From Clostridia bacterium (GTDB taxonomy: Bacteria; Bacillota; Clostridia; Christensenellales; Aristaeellaceae), in assembly GCA_900769875.1 (NCBI GenBank), contig CAAGII010000135.1:1-5114 (forward strand): a stretch of DNA of 5,114 nt. The letters run 5' to 3'. Both the position numbers and the translations under genes were made by a program. Below the pieces are notes generated by a model. That model was given only the letters and a program-made list of their open reading frames with translations, ran no database searches and had not been told where the DNA came from. Of the stretch, positions 5,114 to 5,114 are shown piece by piece (position 1 is the first letter of the stretch; every line of letters begins with the position of its first letter).

Positions 5114-5114
5114 A

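Overview
The window looks like one contig end from a Gram-positive Bacillota (Clostridia-type) gut or metagenomic bacterium. The evidence is GC-rich coding DNA, strong AAGGAGG-like ribosome binding sites, two near-consensus sigma-A promoters with 17-base spacers, a BspA-type leucine-rich-repeat surface protein and a clostridial-type histidine phosphatase. No taxonomic marker is present, so the placement is inference. The first 19 bases are not biological. They match the 3' end of the Illumina TruSeq read-2 adapter, so the left edge is a sequencing or assembly artefact.

Layout from left to right. (1) 20-1446, minus strand: the 5' part of a secreted, strongly acidic LRR_5/BspA-like protein, cut off at the contig edge. 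(2) 1493-2044, minus strand: a signal peptidase I homologue just upstream of it. It keeps the fold motifs, but the catalytic Ser is Ala and the catalytic Lys is Arg. A clear promoter (2151-2179) appears to drive these two genes as an operon. (3) 2282-3208, minus strand: a glutamyl-Q tRNA(Asp) synthetase (gluQ). (4) A divergent intergenic region (3209-3408) holding a perfect 8+2+8 palindrome and a near-consensus promoter that fires rightward. (5) 3409-4173, plus strand: a histidine phosphatase of the phosphoglycerate mutase superfamily. (6) 4172-4215: a hairpin terminator that works in both directions between convergent genes. (7) 4226-4978, minus strand: triosephosphate isomerase (tpiA). (8) 5034-5113: three consecutive stem-loops upstream of tpiA, running to the window end.

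The genes do not form one pathway. tpiA (glycolysis) and gluQ (tRNA modification) are housekeeping. The phosphatase is a single-gene unit of unknown substrate. The most unusual part is the left operon, where a signal-peptidase-like protein that should be catalytically dead is paired with an exported LRR protein whose mature N-terminus is a roughly 100-residue stretch without Lys, Arg or His. That pairing is the best candidate in this window for something not well described.
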